Positions 36,773 through 45,713 of a stretch of DNA of 64,000 bases are shown piece after piece. Position 1 is the first letter of the stretch; each line of letters opens with the position of its first letter. The notes beneath the pieces were generated by a model. That model saw only the letters and a list, made by a program, of their open reading frames with translations. It was not told the origin of the DNA and did not search any database. The DNA is from Mycobacterium terramassiliense (GTDB taxonomy: Bacteria; Actinomycetota; Actinomycetes; Mycobacteriales; Mycobacteriaceae), in contig NZ_LT717701.1 in the NCBI RefSeq assembly GCF_900157385.1, forward strand, positions 1,151,772-1,215,771, given 5' to 3'. The position numbers and the translations under genes were made by a program.

Positions 36773-37921
36773 TCAGAGACCGGCCGCCAGCGACGCGCCG
36801 AACGCAGGCATGCCCGCTTTCATGATTGCTGCCATGTTGTCGGCAGCCAGATTCTCAGCGCCGGCGTCCACCCACGCCCATGAGCGCACCGCGGCGTCGG
36901 CACGGCCGTTGAAGCGGGGCATCACGTACTGGGCAAACAGTTCGAGGCTGCGCTTTGTCGCCGCTGGATTCGCCCATTCGTGGCCCATCATCAAAAAAGT
37001 GCCGAACCCGCCGGACTGCTCGTCGAGTTCCTGAAGACGTTCGATGGCGTCATCGGGGGTCCCGATGATCGCGATGCGCTGCTCATCGTTAGACCGCAGG
37101 ATCTCCTCGACGGTTGTGCCAGAAAACATTCCGCCCGGGATGACATGGTGGAAATACCGAGCGAACGCCACGATGCCATGTTCGATGTCACGGCGGGCCT
37201 GCTCGCGCGTGTCGGCGAGGTGGACAGGACCAACGCAGCGCCAGACCGCGCGGTCAGCGACATGACCGTGAGCTTGGGCTGCCGCCTCATATTCGTCCCA
37301 GTGAGCGCGCAGCAGCCCAAAGCCCGCCGGTGTGGTCGCCGCCAAAGATAACAGCCCAGCTCCATAGGAACCGGCCGTTCGAGGACCGGTGACTGAAATA
37401 GTCCCTGTGACAGCGAGTTCCAGGCCTTGGCCGCTGAACGGCGTCAGATGCAGGCGCGCCTCATCGAGTGTGAACCAACTCGCATGCGACACCGTCTCAC
37501 CGTTCAACAGGCGCACCACGACGTCGAGTGCCTCCACCATCCTTGGCCTCAACTCGTCGGTCGGTATCCCCAGCATCCGGGCATCGGAGGCAAGTTGTCC
37601 GGGACCGCAACCGAACATGACTCGCCCCCTGGTGAGATGATCGAGCAGGGCGATGCGGTGCGCCACCGTCAGCGGGTGGTGATACGGCAAGGAGACAACG
37701 CCAGTGCCCAACCTGATGTGGCGAGTGCGTTCGGCCGCCACCGCAAGCACCAACTCCGGGCAAGGAATGATTTCGAAGCCACCCGAATGGTGCTCACCCA
37801 CCCACACCTCGTCGAATCCAAGCCGGTCCAACTCCACGATCAAGTCAAGGTCACGTTCTAACGCGTAGGTCGGGTCTTGCCCCGCCGGGTGCAGGGGAGC
37901 GATAAATGATCCAAAGCGCAT
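36773..37921 (-). CDS. LLM-class oxidoreductase (limonene/alkanal monooxygenase-like)
   Basis: A 382-aa bacterial luciferase-like TIM barrel. MRFGSFIAPLHPAGQDP, FDEVWVGEHHSGGFEI and GRVMFGCGPGQLASDA are the N-terminal signatures of the FMN-dependent limonene monooxygenase type rather than F420 enzymes. It probably oxidises a ring or aldehyde using FMNH2 and O2 from a reductase elsewhere. First gene of the five-gene minus-strand set (LLM, SnoaL, MaoC, MDR, FadD). Confidence 0.85.
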   Translation of the reverse strand: MRFGSFIAPLHPAGQDPTYALERDLDLIVELDRLGFDEVWVGEHHSGGFEIIPCPELVLAVAAERTRHIRLGTGVVSLPYHHPLTVAHRIALLDHLTRGRVMFGCGPGQLASDARMLGIPTDELRPRMVEALDVVVRLLNGETVSHASWFTLDEARLHLTPFSGQGLELAVTGTISVTGPRTAGSYGAGLLSLAATTPAGFGLLRAHWDEYEAAAQAHGHVADRAVWRCVGPVHLADTREQARRDIEHGIVAFARYFHHVIPGGMFSGTTVEEILRSNDEQRIAIIGTPDDAIERLQELDEQSGGFGTFLMMGHEWANPAATKRSLELFAQYVMPRFNGRADAAVRSWAWVDAGAENLAADNMAAIMKAGMPAFGASLAAGL

Positions 37922-38432
37922 GCCGTCTCCTGGGCCACTGATCCGTTCAATCCGATGCCTACAGTACGCGAGGCTATCCTCGTGTTAGGTGTTTGGGAAC
38001 CACAATCGGAAGATCGTCCCATTCCAATGCACGGCGGATGGGCATTACCGTGCGAGCATTGCATGCAGTCCTGATCTCAACTGGGGGACACCGGTGTAGG
38101 CCAACCTAGCCAGCCCGGAGCCGGGCGGTAGCCGCCCCGATCGCGCTGCTTTGACGGCAACGAGCCACAGCTGATCAGGACACGAGAATATCCTCAGTAT
38201 CAGCGCTTTCAAAGATCCTGCGAGAGTCGTGTCGTGCCGTGCGCTACAGGGGCAGCTGCGGCGGACACGGGCCTTTAGCCTCGTAGTAATGGCAGTGCTG
38301 CATTGGATATATCGGGAGGTAGGCGGGTCGTGGATGCTGAACGCCGATGTGATCGGCTGGCAGCGTGGCGGCGTTCGGTCATGAAACCTCGCGACCGCGC
38401 ACCTCGGGCTACAGTTCTGCACGTGAGCCGAA

Positions 38433-38472
38433 CTCTCCCCGATCTGAGGGTGCCCTCACAGATCGGGGAGAG
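38433..38472. other. Long perfect hairpin before a TetR gene
   Basis: CTCTCCCCGATCTG (38433-38446) and CAGATCGGGGAGAG (38459-38472), 14 perfect pairs; the 12-nt loop itself holds AGGG and CCCT, extending the stem. It ends 36 bp before the TetR start at 38509. It could be a terminator, an RNA switch, or an operator. The rest of 37922-38508 has no gene. Confidence 0.6.
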
Positions 38473-38508
38473 ACGACAGCCGTGCTACATCGTGAGGAAA
38501 AGAACTTT

Positions 38509-39147
38509 ATGAGCGACGTGCGTACGGGCGTACGGCGCCCCGCGGTGCAAGCCCGTAGCCGCGCAACGATCGAGCGCATCCTGGTGGCGGCCGGCTACAC
38601 CTTCGATGAGGTGGGTCTGGAAGCGGCGACCATGGAGGCGATCGCCGAACGAGCCGGTTCGTCGATCGGCGCGGTTTACCGGTTCTTTGGTGAGAAGCAA
38701 TCTCTTGTCACGACACTGGCGCAGCGGTGCGAGCAACGCAGCACCGAAATGTTCGCGGACCTGTTTTCGGCGGACAGTCTCCGCCGCAGCAGCGATGTGG
38801 TGATCGCCGAGTTCATCGCTAACCTGCAGCGGCTGCTCGATGAAATTCCTGGCGCACGCGCCATCATGGCAGCGATGTTAGTGGGGCCAGCGGTCGAACA
38901 GATGTGGATGGCCCACGTCGAGAGGTTCATCGTCAATTACGCACCGCGGCTGAGCAAGTCGCGCCGACGCGTGGCAGCACACACCTACCATACGATCACT
39001 CTTGCGCTGCTCGCCTCACCGATACCTCCTGGAGCCTCGCTGAGCAAGCATCTGCAGGAGGCCCGCACGGTTTTGACCGGTTACATCCAAGCGCTTGCCG
39101 ACGAGTCGCTGAGGGCAGGTACGGCCGCCGAGGTCCGACGGCGGTAG
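38509..39147 (+). CDS. TetR-family regulator
   Basis: A 212-aa TetR protein; HTH EAIAERAGSSIGAVYRFFGEKQSLV near residue 45. ATG 38509 has GAGGAAAAG upstream; the open frame before it crosses the hairpin and is not used. It may control the divergent LLM operon at 37921 or the LLM gene at 40315 convergent with it. 39148-39460 shows no gene. Confidence 0.85.
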   Translation: MSDVRTGVRRPAVQARSRATIERILVAAGYTFDEVGLEAATMEAIAERAGSSIGAVYRFFGEKQSLVTTLAQRCEQRSTEMFADLFSADSLRRSSDVVIAEFIANLQRLLDEIPGARAIMAAMLVGPAVEQMWMAHVERFIVNYAPRLSKSRRRVAAHTYHTITLALLASPIPPGASLSKHLQEARTVLTGYIQALADESLRAGTAAEVRRR

Positions 39148-39460
39148 AGCACCTTGTTTGTGCAGCCGGCAAATCGAACCGACTCCGCCGACAGCTTGAC
39201 GCAGGATCCCATGTGACCACGATTTCGAAAGGCCGCCATAGAGCGTAAGGACGCAGCGGCCCCGCCGGCGACGATCTGCATCAACCCGACTCAAGCAAAT
39301 CCGCTCGGCATACCCCAACCAGTCAGCTAATCCGGTCGTAGTGAAGTCTGGAACTCCGATCTCGCTGCGGGCGAAGGGGATTGGGAGCGACCATGATAGT
39401 CAACTTGACAAAGTCGCCAACCCAGCTGACCATCCGGCAACCCGGCCCTCGATGCCCAGG

Positions 39461-40315
39461 CTAGGAGACGTGCAGCGCCGCCAGCTTGGCGGCGAGGTGC
39501 TCAACGTAGGCAGCCACGTCGTCTTCGGTGCGGTCGGGAAGTGCGAACAAGACCTCGGTCACGCCCAGTTCCGACCAACGCGCCAGCTTGTCGGCGTCGG
39601 GTTTGAAGTCTAGAGCGACGATCTGCGGCGGCCCATCGCGTCGCTCCGCCGCCCAAACATCCTGGAATAGCTTGACGGGCTCATCGATTGAGACGTCGCG
39701 CGGGGTGGTGATCCAACCGTCGGCGTTGCGGGCGATCCACTTGAAGTTCTTTTCCGTGCCGCCAGCGCCAACAAGCACCGGGATGTGCGGTTGTGCCGGC
39801 TTCGGCCAGGCCCAACTCGGCCCGAATTTGACGAACTCGCCCTCGTAAGACGCTTCTTCCTGAGTCCACAGCGACCGCATGGCTTCCAGATATTCCCGCA
39901 GTATCGTGCGCCGCCGCCCCGGCGGCACACTATGGTCGGCAAGTTCGTCGGTGTTCCAACCAAATCCGACGCCCAGACTGACCCGGCCACCGGAGAGATG
40001 ATCCAGCGTCGCGATCGACTTTGCCAACGTGATGGGGTCGTGCTCCACGGGCAATGCCACAGCCGTTGACAAGCCCACCCGCGATGTCACTGCGGCTGCA
40101 GCACCCAGGCTCACCCACGGATCCAGCGTGCGCAGGTAGCGGTCGTCGGGCAATGATGCGTCACCGGTGGTCGGATGGGCAGCGCCCCGCTTGACCGGAA
40201 TATGGGTGTGTTCGGGCACGTAGAAGGTGCGAAACCCATGGTCTTCGGCCAGCTTGGCAGCCTTGGCCGGGGTGATGCCGCGATCGCTGGTGAACAGCAC
40301 AAGGCTGAAGTGCAT
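39461..40315 (-). CDS. LLM-class F420-dependent oxidoreductase
   Basis: A 284-aa luciferase-like enzyme: GFRTFYVPEHTHIPV, HLSGGRVSLGVGFGWNTDEL and VLVGAGGTEKNFKWI are the F420-dependent mycobacterial type (compare Rv0953c and Rv2161c). It would reduce or oxidise an unknown substrate with F420. ATG 40315 starts MHFSLV; the open frame to 40351 lacks a ribosome site. Confidence 0.85.
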   Translation of the reverse strand: MHFSLVLFTSDRGITPAKAAKLAEDHGFRTFYVPEHTHIPVKRGAAHPTTGDASLPDDRYLRTLDPWVSLGAAAAVTSRVGLSTAVALPVEHDPITLAKSIATLDHLSGGRVSLGVGFGWNTDELADHSVPPGRRRTILREYLEAMRSLWTQEEASYEGEFVKFGPSWAWPKPAQPHIPVLVGAGGTEKNFKWIARNADGWITTPRDVSIDEPVKLFQDVWAAERRDGPPQIVALDFKPDADKLARWSELGVTEVLFALPDRTEDDVAAYVEHLAAKLAALHVS

Positions 40316-41028
40316 GGCCCTCACCAACCCCCGGACCAGGTTGCACGGCATGACCGCCGAGCATGAGCATGATGGGAGAAGCTCCTGGACACCAGTCCAG
40401 GATACGAACGGGTAGACATCGCCCGTCAGGCGCCCTCACGGTGAGCGCTAGGCAAGGGACTCCGCCTTGATCACCGGGCCGTGCCGACACAGGGTATGAC
40501 CACGCTGCTCACTCGTCGCATCACCCAGACTCTGGTTACGAAAATACTTCTGGCACAGGGCGGTATGACGGGCCCCGCGGCAGGCGAGTCTACCGAGCAT
40601 GCGCTTGATGCACTCACGGCAAGCGCAAGGGCGAATGCGGGCACGCGCGGTGCGCATCCGGTGCCTGCTCAACGTTTGGGGGATGACAATTTGTCGTTCG
40701 TCGCCGCAGAGGGCAAGATTAAGCCCTTGCTGATAGACACCTGTCCAGAAGATTCATCGAGCAGTCCGCACCCGCCTTGGGGCCCGCGGGAGTTCTGGCA
40801 GCGGTGCAATGACGACATCCCGAATTCCGCCAAATCTCCGGTGCCCGCTACGTCCGCGAGGGCTCGACGTCGCGTCGGCGGGTGCGACCGCGAGGGCCGC
40901 GGTGCAGCCAGATCAGGTTCTATGCGTTCAAACGGCAGGCGCCGCGGACAGGGGTTGAACAGCGTAAGACGACAGCTATTTGGGCCGATCGTCAGCAGGC
41001 GTCCCAACGAGAAGCGAAAGGCCAGGTT
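40316..41028. other. Long intergenic region
   Basis: About 700 bp with only short overlapping frames and no recognisable domain. The promoter of the alcohol dehydrogenase must lie at its right end. I see no clear repeats. Confidence 0.5.
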
Positions 41029-42117
41029 ATGAGCCAGATAGTGCGCGGCGTAATTGCCAGCAAGAAAGGACAGCCCGTGGAGGTTACCGAGGTCGTGATC
41101 CCCGATCCGGGCCCAGGTGAAGTGGTCGTGGGCGTCGTCGCCTGCGGGGTGTGTCATACCGATTTGACCTACCGCGACGGCGGCATCAACGATGACTTTC
41201 CGTTCCTGTTAGGGCACGAAGCCGCGGGCACCGTCGAGACCATCGGCGAAGGCGTCACCGCCGTGGCCCCGGGCGACTTCGTGATTCTCAACTGGCGCGC
41301 CGTGTGTGGGAAGTGCCGGGCATGCAAAAGGGGACGACCGCAGTACTGCTTCGACACCTTCAACGCTAACCAGCCCATGACATTAACTGATGGAACCCCG
41401 CTCACCCCGGCGTTGGGCATCGGCGCCTTCGCAGAAAAAACGCTCGTGCACGAAGGCCAGTGCACCAAGGTCGATGCCGGTGCTGATCCCGCCGTGGCAG
41501 GACTCTTGGGCTGCGGCGTGATGGCCGGGATCGGCGCAGCGATCAACACCGGCGGTGTGACGCGCGACGACACTGTGGCCGTCATCGGATGCGGCGGTGT
41601 CGGCGACGCTGCGATCGCCGGTGCGCGACTGGTCGGGGCGCGGCGCATCATCGCCATCGATACCGACAGCACGAAGCTGCAGTGGGCCCGCGAGTTCGGG
41701 GCCACCCACACGATCAACGCCCGGGAACATGACCCTGTGGAGACGATCCAAGAGCTGACCGACGGTTTCGGAGCGGACGTGGTGATCGACGCCGTCGGTC
41801 GGCCCGAGACGTGGAAGCAGGCATTTTACGCCCGTGACCTCGCGGGAACCGTTGTCCTGGTGGGTGTTCCGACGCCCGAGATGCGGATCGACGTGCCGCT
41901 GATCGACTTCTTCTCCCGCGGCGGCTCACTAAAGTCGTCGTGGTATGGCGACTGCCTGCCCGAGCGTGACTTTCCGACCCTGATCGACCTCTACCTCCAG
42001 GGCCGGTTACCTCTGCAGCAATTCGTTAGCGAGCGCATCAGCCTTGATGACGTCGAAGAGGCATTCCACAAGATGCACGGTGGGCAGGTCCTGCGCTCGG
42101 TGGTGATGCTCAAGTAA
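41029..42117 (+). CDS. Zn-dependent alcohol dehydrogenase, mycothiol formaldehyde dehydrogenase type
   Basis: A 362-aa MDR enzyme. Catalytic-zinc ligands: Cys in CGVCHTD and GHE in LLGHEAAGTVE; the structural-zinc loop is CGKCRACKRGRPQYC. The NAD site is VIGCGGVGDAAIAGARL. By overall form it is close to mycobacterial AdhE2/MscR (S-hydroxymethyl-mycothiol dehydrogenase, S-nitroso-mycothiol reductase), though substrates of such paralogues differ. ATG 41029 after GAAAGGCC. Possibly oxidises an alcohol made by the neighbouring P450. Confidence 0.87.
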   Translation: MSQIVRGVIASKKGQPVEVTEVVIPDPGPGEVVVGVVACGVCHTDLTYRDGGINDDFPFLLGHEAAGTVETIGEGVTAVAPGDFVILNWRAVCGKCRACKRGRPQYCFDTFNANQPMTLTDGTPLTPALGIGAFAEKTLVHEGQCTKVDAGADPAVAGLLGCGVMAGIGAAINTGGVTRDDTVAVIGCGGVGDAAIAGARLVGARRIIAIDTDSTKLQWAREFGATHTINAREHDPVETIQELTDGFGADVVIDAVGRPETWKQAFYARDLAGTVVLVGVPTPEMRIDVPLIDFFSRGGSLKSSWYGDCLPERDFPTLIDLYLQGRLPLQQFVSERISLDDVEEAFHKMHGGQVLRSVVMLK

Positions 42118-42401
42118 CCGCCTTGCACACCATGCCTTCGCGTCTGCGCCCAGCGACCATGGTGAGCCCGGAAGTAGTCGACTTCGTTGTGGCGGTGCGG
42201 GCGTTCGACACCGTAACAAGAGACGTTCTAGGCAACGCTGCTCTCATCGATCGTCTTGTCGGCAGGGCAACGTTGCGCGCAGCACCGGCCGCAGACCGGG
42301 AAGCGGTGATCACCCTGCGCCAGATCCGGGGCGAGGTAATCAGCTGGCAGCCGATTGGCATCCGTTGCAAACCAGCCGCGATCAACAACTTCGCATGCCA
42401 G
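42118..42401. other. Intergenic region between adh and the P450
   Basis: A plus-strand frame from ATG 42132 (MPSRLRPATMVSPEVVDFV) looks partly protein-like but runs into the P450 gene on the other strand; I do not call it. Confidence 0.35.
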
Positions 42402-43649
42402 CTAGGAAGCGTTGTACCTGACCGGCATCCGCGAGAGCCCGTTGGTCAACGCGGCTCTGGCGCGGGTGGGTTCATCGATCATGCACAGATCCGGGATGTG
42501 GTCGGCGATGGCGTTGAGGATGATATCGAGTTCCATACGCGCCAGATTCGCGCCGATACAGTAGTGCGGCCCGGTACCGCCGAAACCGAGGTGCGGGTTG
42601 GGGTTTCGCTCGATGTTGAGCGTGAACGGATCCTCGAACACCTCCTCGTCGTAGTTGGCTGAGCCGTAGAAAAGCCCCACACGCTCGCCGCGCCGGATCG
42701 TCACACCGGCGATCTCGGTGTCACGGGTGGCGGTGCGTTGGAAGACGTTAACGGGGCTGGACCACCTGATGATTTCGTCGGCGGCCGTCACGGCGCGGGT
42801 GCGTTTATACAGCTCCCACTGCTCGGGGTGGCGCAGCAGCGCCTCCATTCCGAGTGCGGTCGCATTGGCGGTCGTCTCGTTGCCCGCTGTGGCCAGTAGC
42901 ACGATGAAGTAGCCAAATTCAAGTTCACTGAGCTGGTCACCATCCTCCCCGGCGGTGACCAGCCGGGTGATGATGTCATCGGCGGGGTTTTTCCTGCGCT
43001 GCTCGGCCAGCACATAGGAGTAGCCCATCAACTCCACCAGGGCCGCGCGGGCATCCTCACCCTGCTCGGGATCCTCCGCGAGCATCATGGCGTTGGCCCA
43101 GTGGAAGACCTTGTCGCGATCTTCCTCGGGGAAGCCCACCAGATCGGCGATTGCTTTCATCGGCAGCCGGTAGGCGACGTCCTTAACAAAGTCGCCCTCA
43201 CCTGATTGCGCGGCGGCCGAAACGATCCGATGCGCGGCGGCGGTCAGGCCCTCTTTGAGCGCGGCAACATTGCGCGGGGTAAACATCCGCGAGATCAGCT
43301 TGCGTAGCCGCGTGTGCACCGGTGGATCCGAGTTGTGCATCAGCGCCTTGGCGGCTTCGATCTCCTCGGGCGAGACGTCGTTCACGTAGCGCATGACACA
43401 GCCGTTGATGTTCGACGACCACAGCTGCGGATCGCGCGAGATCTCTCGGATATGACGGTGTTTAGAGATCACCCAGTAGCCGCCGTCGCGAAACCCGCCG
43501 GCCTTATCAGGATCCTGCTCGTTCCACCACACCGGAGCCGTGCGGCGCAGAGTCGCGAACTCCTGCAGCGGCAACCCCCGCAACCGCAAGTCGGGATCAG
43601 TGAAATCGAAACCTGCACCAAACGAGATCATCCCTTGATCTGTCGTCAT
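42402..43649 (-). CDS. Cytochrome P450 (CYP125-like)
   Basis: A 415-aa soluble P450. I-helix AGNETTANA, ExxR in ADEIIRWSSPV, and the heme loop GFGGTGPHYCIGANLARM with Cys364. The DEFGYFIVLLATAGNETT and NPNPHLGFGGTG segments closely resemble the sterol C26-hydroxylase CYP125. It would hydroxylate a terminal methyl of a steroid or related hydrocarbon. Electron donors may be the FprB-like protein at 61898. ATG 43649 has AGGAG upstream. It is divergent from the LLM gene at 43854, sharing the palindrome at 43716. Confidence 0.88.
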   Translation of the reverse strand: MTTDQGMISFGAGFDFTDPDLRLRGLPLQEFATLRRTAPVWWNEQDPDKAGGFRDGGYWVISKHRHIREISRDPQLWSSNINGCVMRYVNDVSPEEIEAAKALMHNSDPPVHTRLRKLISRMFTPRNVAALKEGLTAAAHRIVSAAAQSGEGDFVKDVAYRLPMKAIADLVGFPEEDRDKVFHWANAMMLAEDPEQGEDARAALVELMGYSYVLAEQRRKNPADDIITRLVTAGEDGDQLSELEFGYFIVLLATAGNETTANATALGMEALLRHPEQWELYKRTRAVTAADEIIRWSSPVNVFQRTATRDTEIAGVTIRRGERVGLFYGSANYDEEVFEDPFTLNIERNPNPHLGFGGTGPHYCIGANLARMELDIILNAIADHIPDLCMIDEPTRARAALTNGLSRMPVRYNAS

Positions 43650-43715
43650 GCTAGAACTCCTGTGACTGCCCGTTGCGCTCCAGTGGCCACCGCCACATCA
43701 CGCCCTTGTCGTGAG

Positions 43716-43738
43716 TTACCTTACATCATGTAAAGTAA
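43716..43738. promoter_or_regulatory. Shared 23-bp palindrome, site 2
   Basis: TTACCTTACA, spacer TCA, TGTAAAGTAA; 9 of 10 arm positions pair. Between the divergent P450 (start 43649) and LLM gene (start 43854). Confidence 0.75.
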
Positions 43739-43853
43739 GCTGTGTTGAGTCCCGGGCAAGGTGGACAACATGTCAGCAGACCGTCTCGCGCAGCCCGGCT
43801 TCTGCCCAGCGATTCGGAACCATGGGTGCAACCACTTTCAGAGAGGGACAGCA

Positions 43854-44909
43854 ATGAAGCTGGGACTTCAACTCGGATACTGGAGCGCCCATCCGCCGAG
43901 CAACCATGCCGAACTCGTCGCGGCCGCCGAGGAGACCGGCTTTGATGCCGTCTTTACCGCCGAGGCGTGGGGATCAGACGCCTACACGCCGCTGGCCTGG
44001 TGGGGCCGCGAGACCAGCCGCGTGCGGCTGGGCACCTCCGTGGTGCAGCTGTCGGCGCGCACCCCAACCGCGTGCGCCATGGCCGCGTTAACCCTCGATC
44101 ACCTCTCGGGGGGCCGCCATATCCTCGGGCTAGGGGTCTCCGGCCCTCAAGTCGTCGAAGGCTGGTACGGCGCGACCTTTCCCAGGCCACTGGCCCGAAC
44201 CCGCGAATACATCGACATCCTTCGGCAGGTGTGGGCCCGCCAGGCCCCGGTGAGCAGTGCCGGCCCACACTATCCGCTGCCGCGCACCGGCGCCGACACT
44301 ACAGGGTTGGGCAAGGCACTCAAGCCCATCGTGCATCCGCTGCGTGCCGATATCCCGATCATGCTGGGCGCTGAGGGCCCCCACAACGTCGCGCTGGCCG
44401 CAGAAATTGGCGACGGCTGGCTGCCGATCTTTTACAGTCCGCGGCTCGCGCCGATGTACAACGAATGGCTCGATGAGGGCTTTGCCCGCCCCACCGCTCG
44501 GCGCGGCCGAGCCGACTTCGAAATCTGCGCCACCGCCCCGGTCGTCATCACCGACGACCGAGCGGCGACCTTCGAATTGATGAAACCCTACCTGGCGCTG
44601 TACCTGGGCGGCATGGGCGCGCAAGACACCAACTTCCACGCCAACCTGTATCGGCGCATGGGCTACGCCCAGGTAGTCGACGACATCACCAAATTGTTCC
44701 GCGGGGACCGCAAAGACGAAGCCGCAAAGATCATCCCGGACGAACTCGTCGAGGACACCGCCATCGTCGGCGACCTCAGCTACGTCGGCGAGCAGATCGC
44801 GAAATGGGAAGCCGCCGGCGTCACCATGATGCTGGTCAGTGGCAACAGCCGCGACGACGTCCAGCGGCTGGCCCAGCTCACCCACCATTCCCGCCAAGTA
44901 ACCTCGTAA
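43854..44909 (+). CDS. LLM-class F420-dependent oxidoreductase (Rv3520c-like)
   Basis: A 351-aa luciferase-like enzyme: MKLGLQLGYW, HAELVAAAEETGFDAVFTAEAWGSDAYTPL, and LDHLSGGRHILGLGVSGPQVVEGWYG are the N-terminal F420-binding region. Similar in type and length to the M. tuberculosis Rv3520c found in the cholesterol gene cluster. GAGAGGGAC lies before the ATG. It is divergent from the P450 and shares its operator, so the two are likely coexpressed. Confidence 0.88.
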   Translation: MKLGLQLGYWSAHPPSNHAELVAAAEETGFDAVFTAEAWGSDAYTPLAWWGRETSRVRLGTSVVQLSARTPTACAMAALTLDHLSGGRHILGLGVSGPQVVEGWYGATFPRPLARTREYIDILRQVWARQAPVSSAGPHYPLPRTGADTTGLGKALKPIVHPLRADIPIMLGAEGPHNVALAAEIGDGWLPIFYSPRLAPMYNEWLDEGFARPTARRGRADFEICATAPVVITDDRAATFELMKPYLALYLGGMGAQDTNFHANLYRRMGYAQVVDDITKLFRGDRKDEAAKIIPDELVEDTAIVGDLSYVGEQIAKWEAAGVTMMLVSGNSRDDVQRLAQLTHHSRQVTS

Positions 44910-45339
44910 AAAGGCACAGCCCCGCGACGGCGCTGGTGGTGAGCATCGAAACCGCCGGTCAAGTTGGGACATGTTCGCGCTGCGTCGATGCCGCCCCGGC
45001 CCCGGCGGCCAACTCTCTACCGACTCGGTGGATGTCCTCGCCGGCGACCTCCCGCACGCGGCCGCCCGAACGCCACCAACGTCCGCTCCGCAGCTCGATG
45101 TCATTAACACTGAACCCGAGCCCACCACGACCAGATGAACGCATCCACCCATTCCGTTGGCACACAAGCGGGTCGAAACTCACCGGCCCAAACGGCATGT
45201 CGCCATCGGAAACTGAACTGCAGCCCGGCTGGCGATGGCGCGCCTGTCGTCGCAGTCCCCAGGCCCTCAGCGCTCTAGGGCGTTTCGCAGACTGATGGCG
45301 GCGTGCCCGCCATATTCACGTCCGCATCCTCCCACAGTA

Positions 45340-45362
45340 TTACCTTGCGATATGTAAGGTAA
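45340..45362. promoter_or_regulatory. Shared 23-bp palindrome, site 3
   Basis: TTACCTTGCG, spacer ATA, TGTAAGGTAA; right arm exact, left arm 8 of 10. It lies before the SDR fragment and the NDMA-type adh. 44910-45339 has no other feature. Confidence 0.7.
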
Positions 45363-45448
45363 CTCAAGTGCGCAGCGCTGCCCCAGATCGAACGTCGGAT
45401 CCCGTTCTTCGGCAGTCGGTGTTGCTCTACCAGGGCGGCGTAATCGTC

Positions 45449-45620
45449 GTGGACACCCTTGAATCGAAGGTCACAGTTGCCGCCGGCGCGTCGGGGGCCA
45501 GGGTGGGGATGGCACGCGAGTTCGGACATCACGGCGTGCCCGTCGTTCTGTCCGACGTAGCCGAAGAATGCCTGAACAACGCTGCAACCGAGCTTCGGTC
45601 GGAGGGCGTCAGTGCATGGG
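45449..45620 (+). pseudogene. N-terminal SDR fragment
   Basis: About 57 codons starting GTG 45449 (DTLESKVTVAAGASGARVGM, then VVLSDVAEECLNNAATELRSEG) match the first quarter of an SDR like the one at 59604 (NLESKVGVVTGAASGIGLGI). The rest, including the active site, is gone and the glycine motif is damaged. It sits between site 3 and adh. Confidence 0.75.
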
Positions 45621-45713
45621 CCAGTGGCCTTCAGTGTGGCCCGCTGCGTCCACCGGTACCAGGCACCAGGCCTTCGTGTTGACGAAAGGCAGTTATAGGC
45701 GAAGGGGAACACG

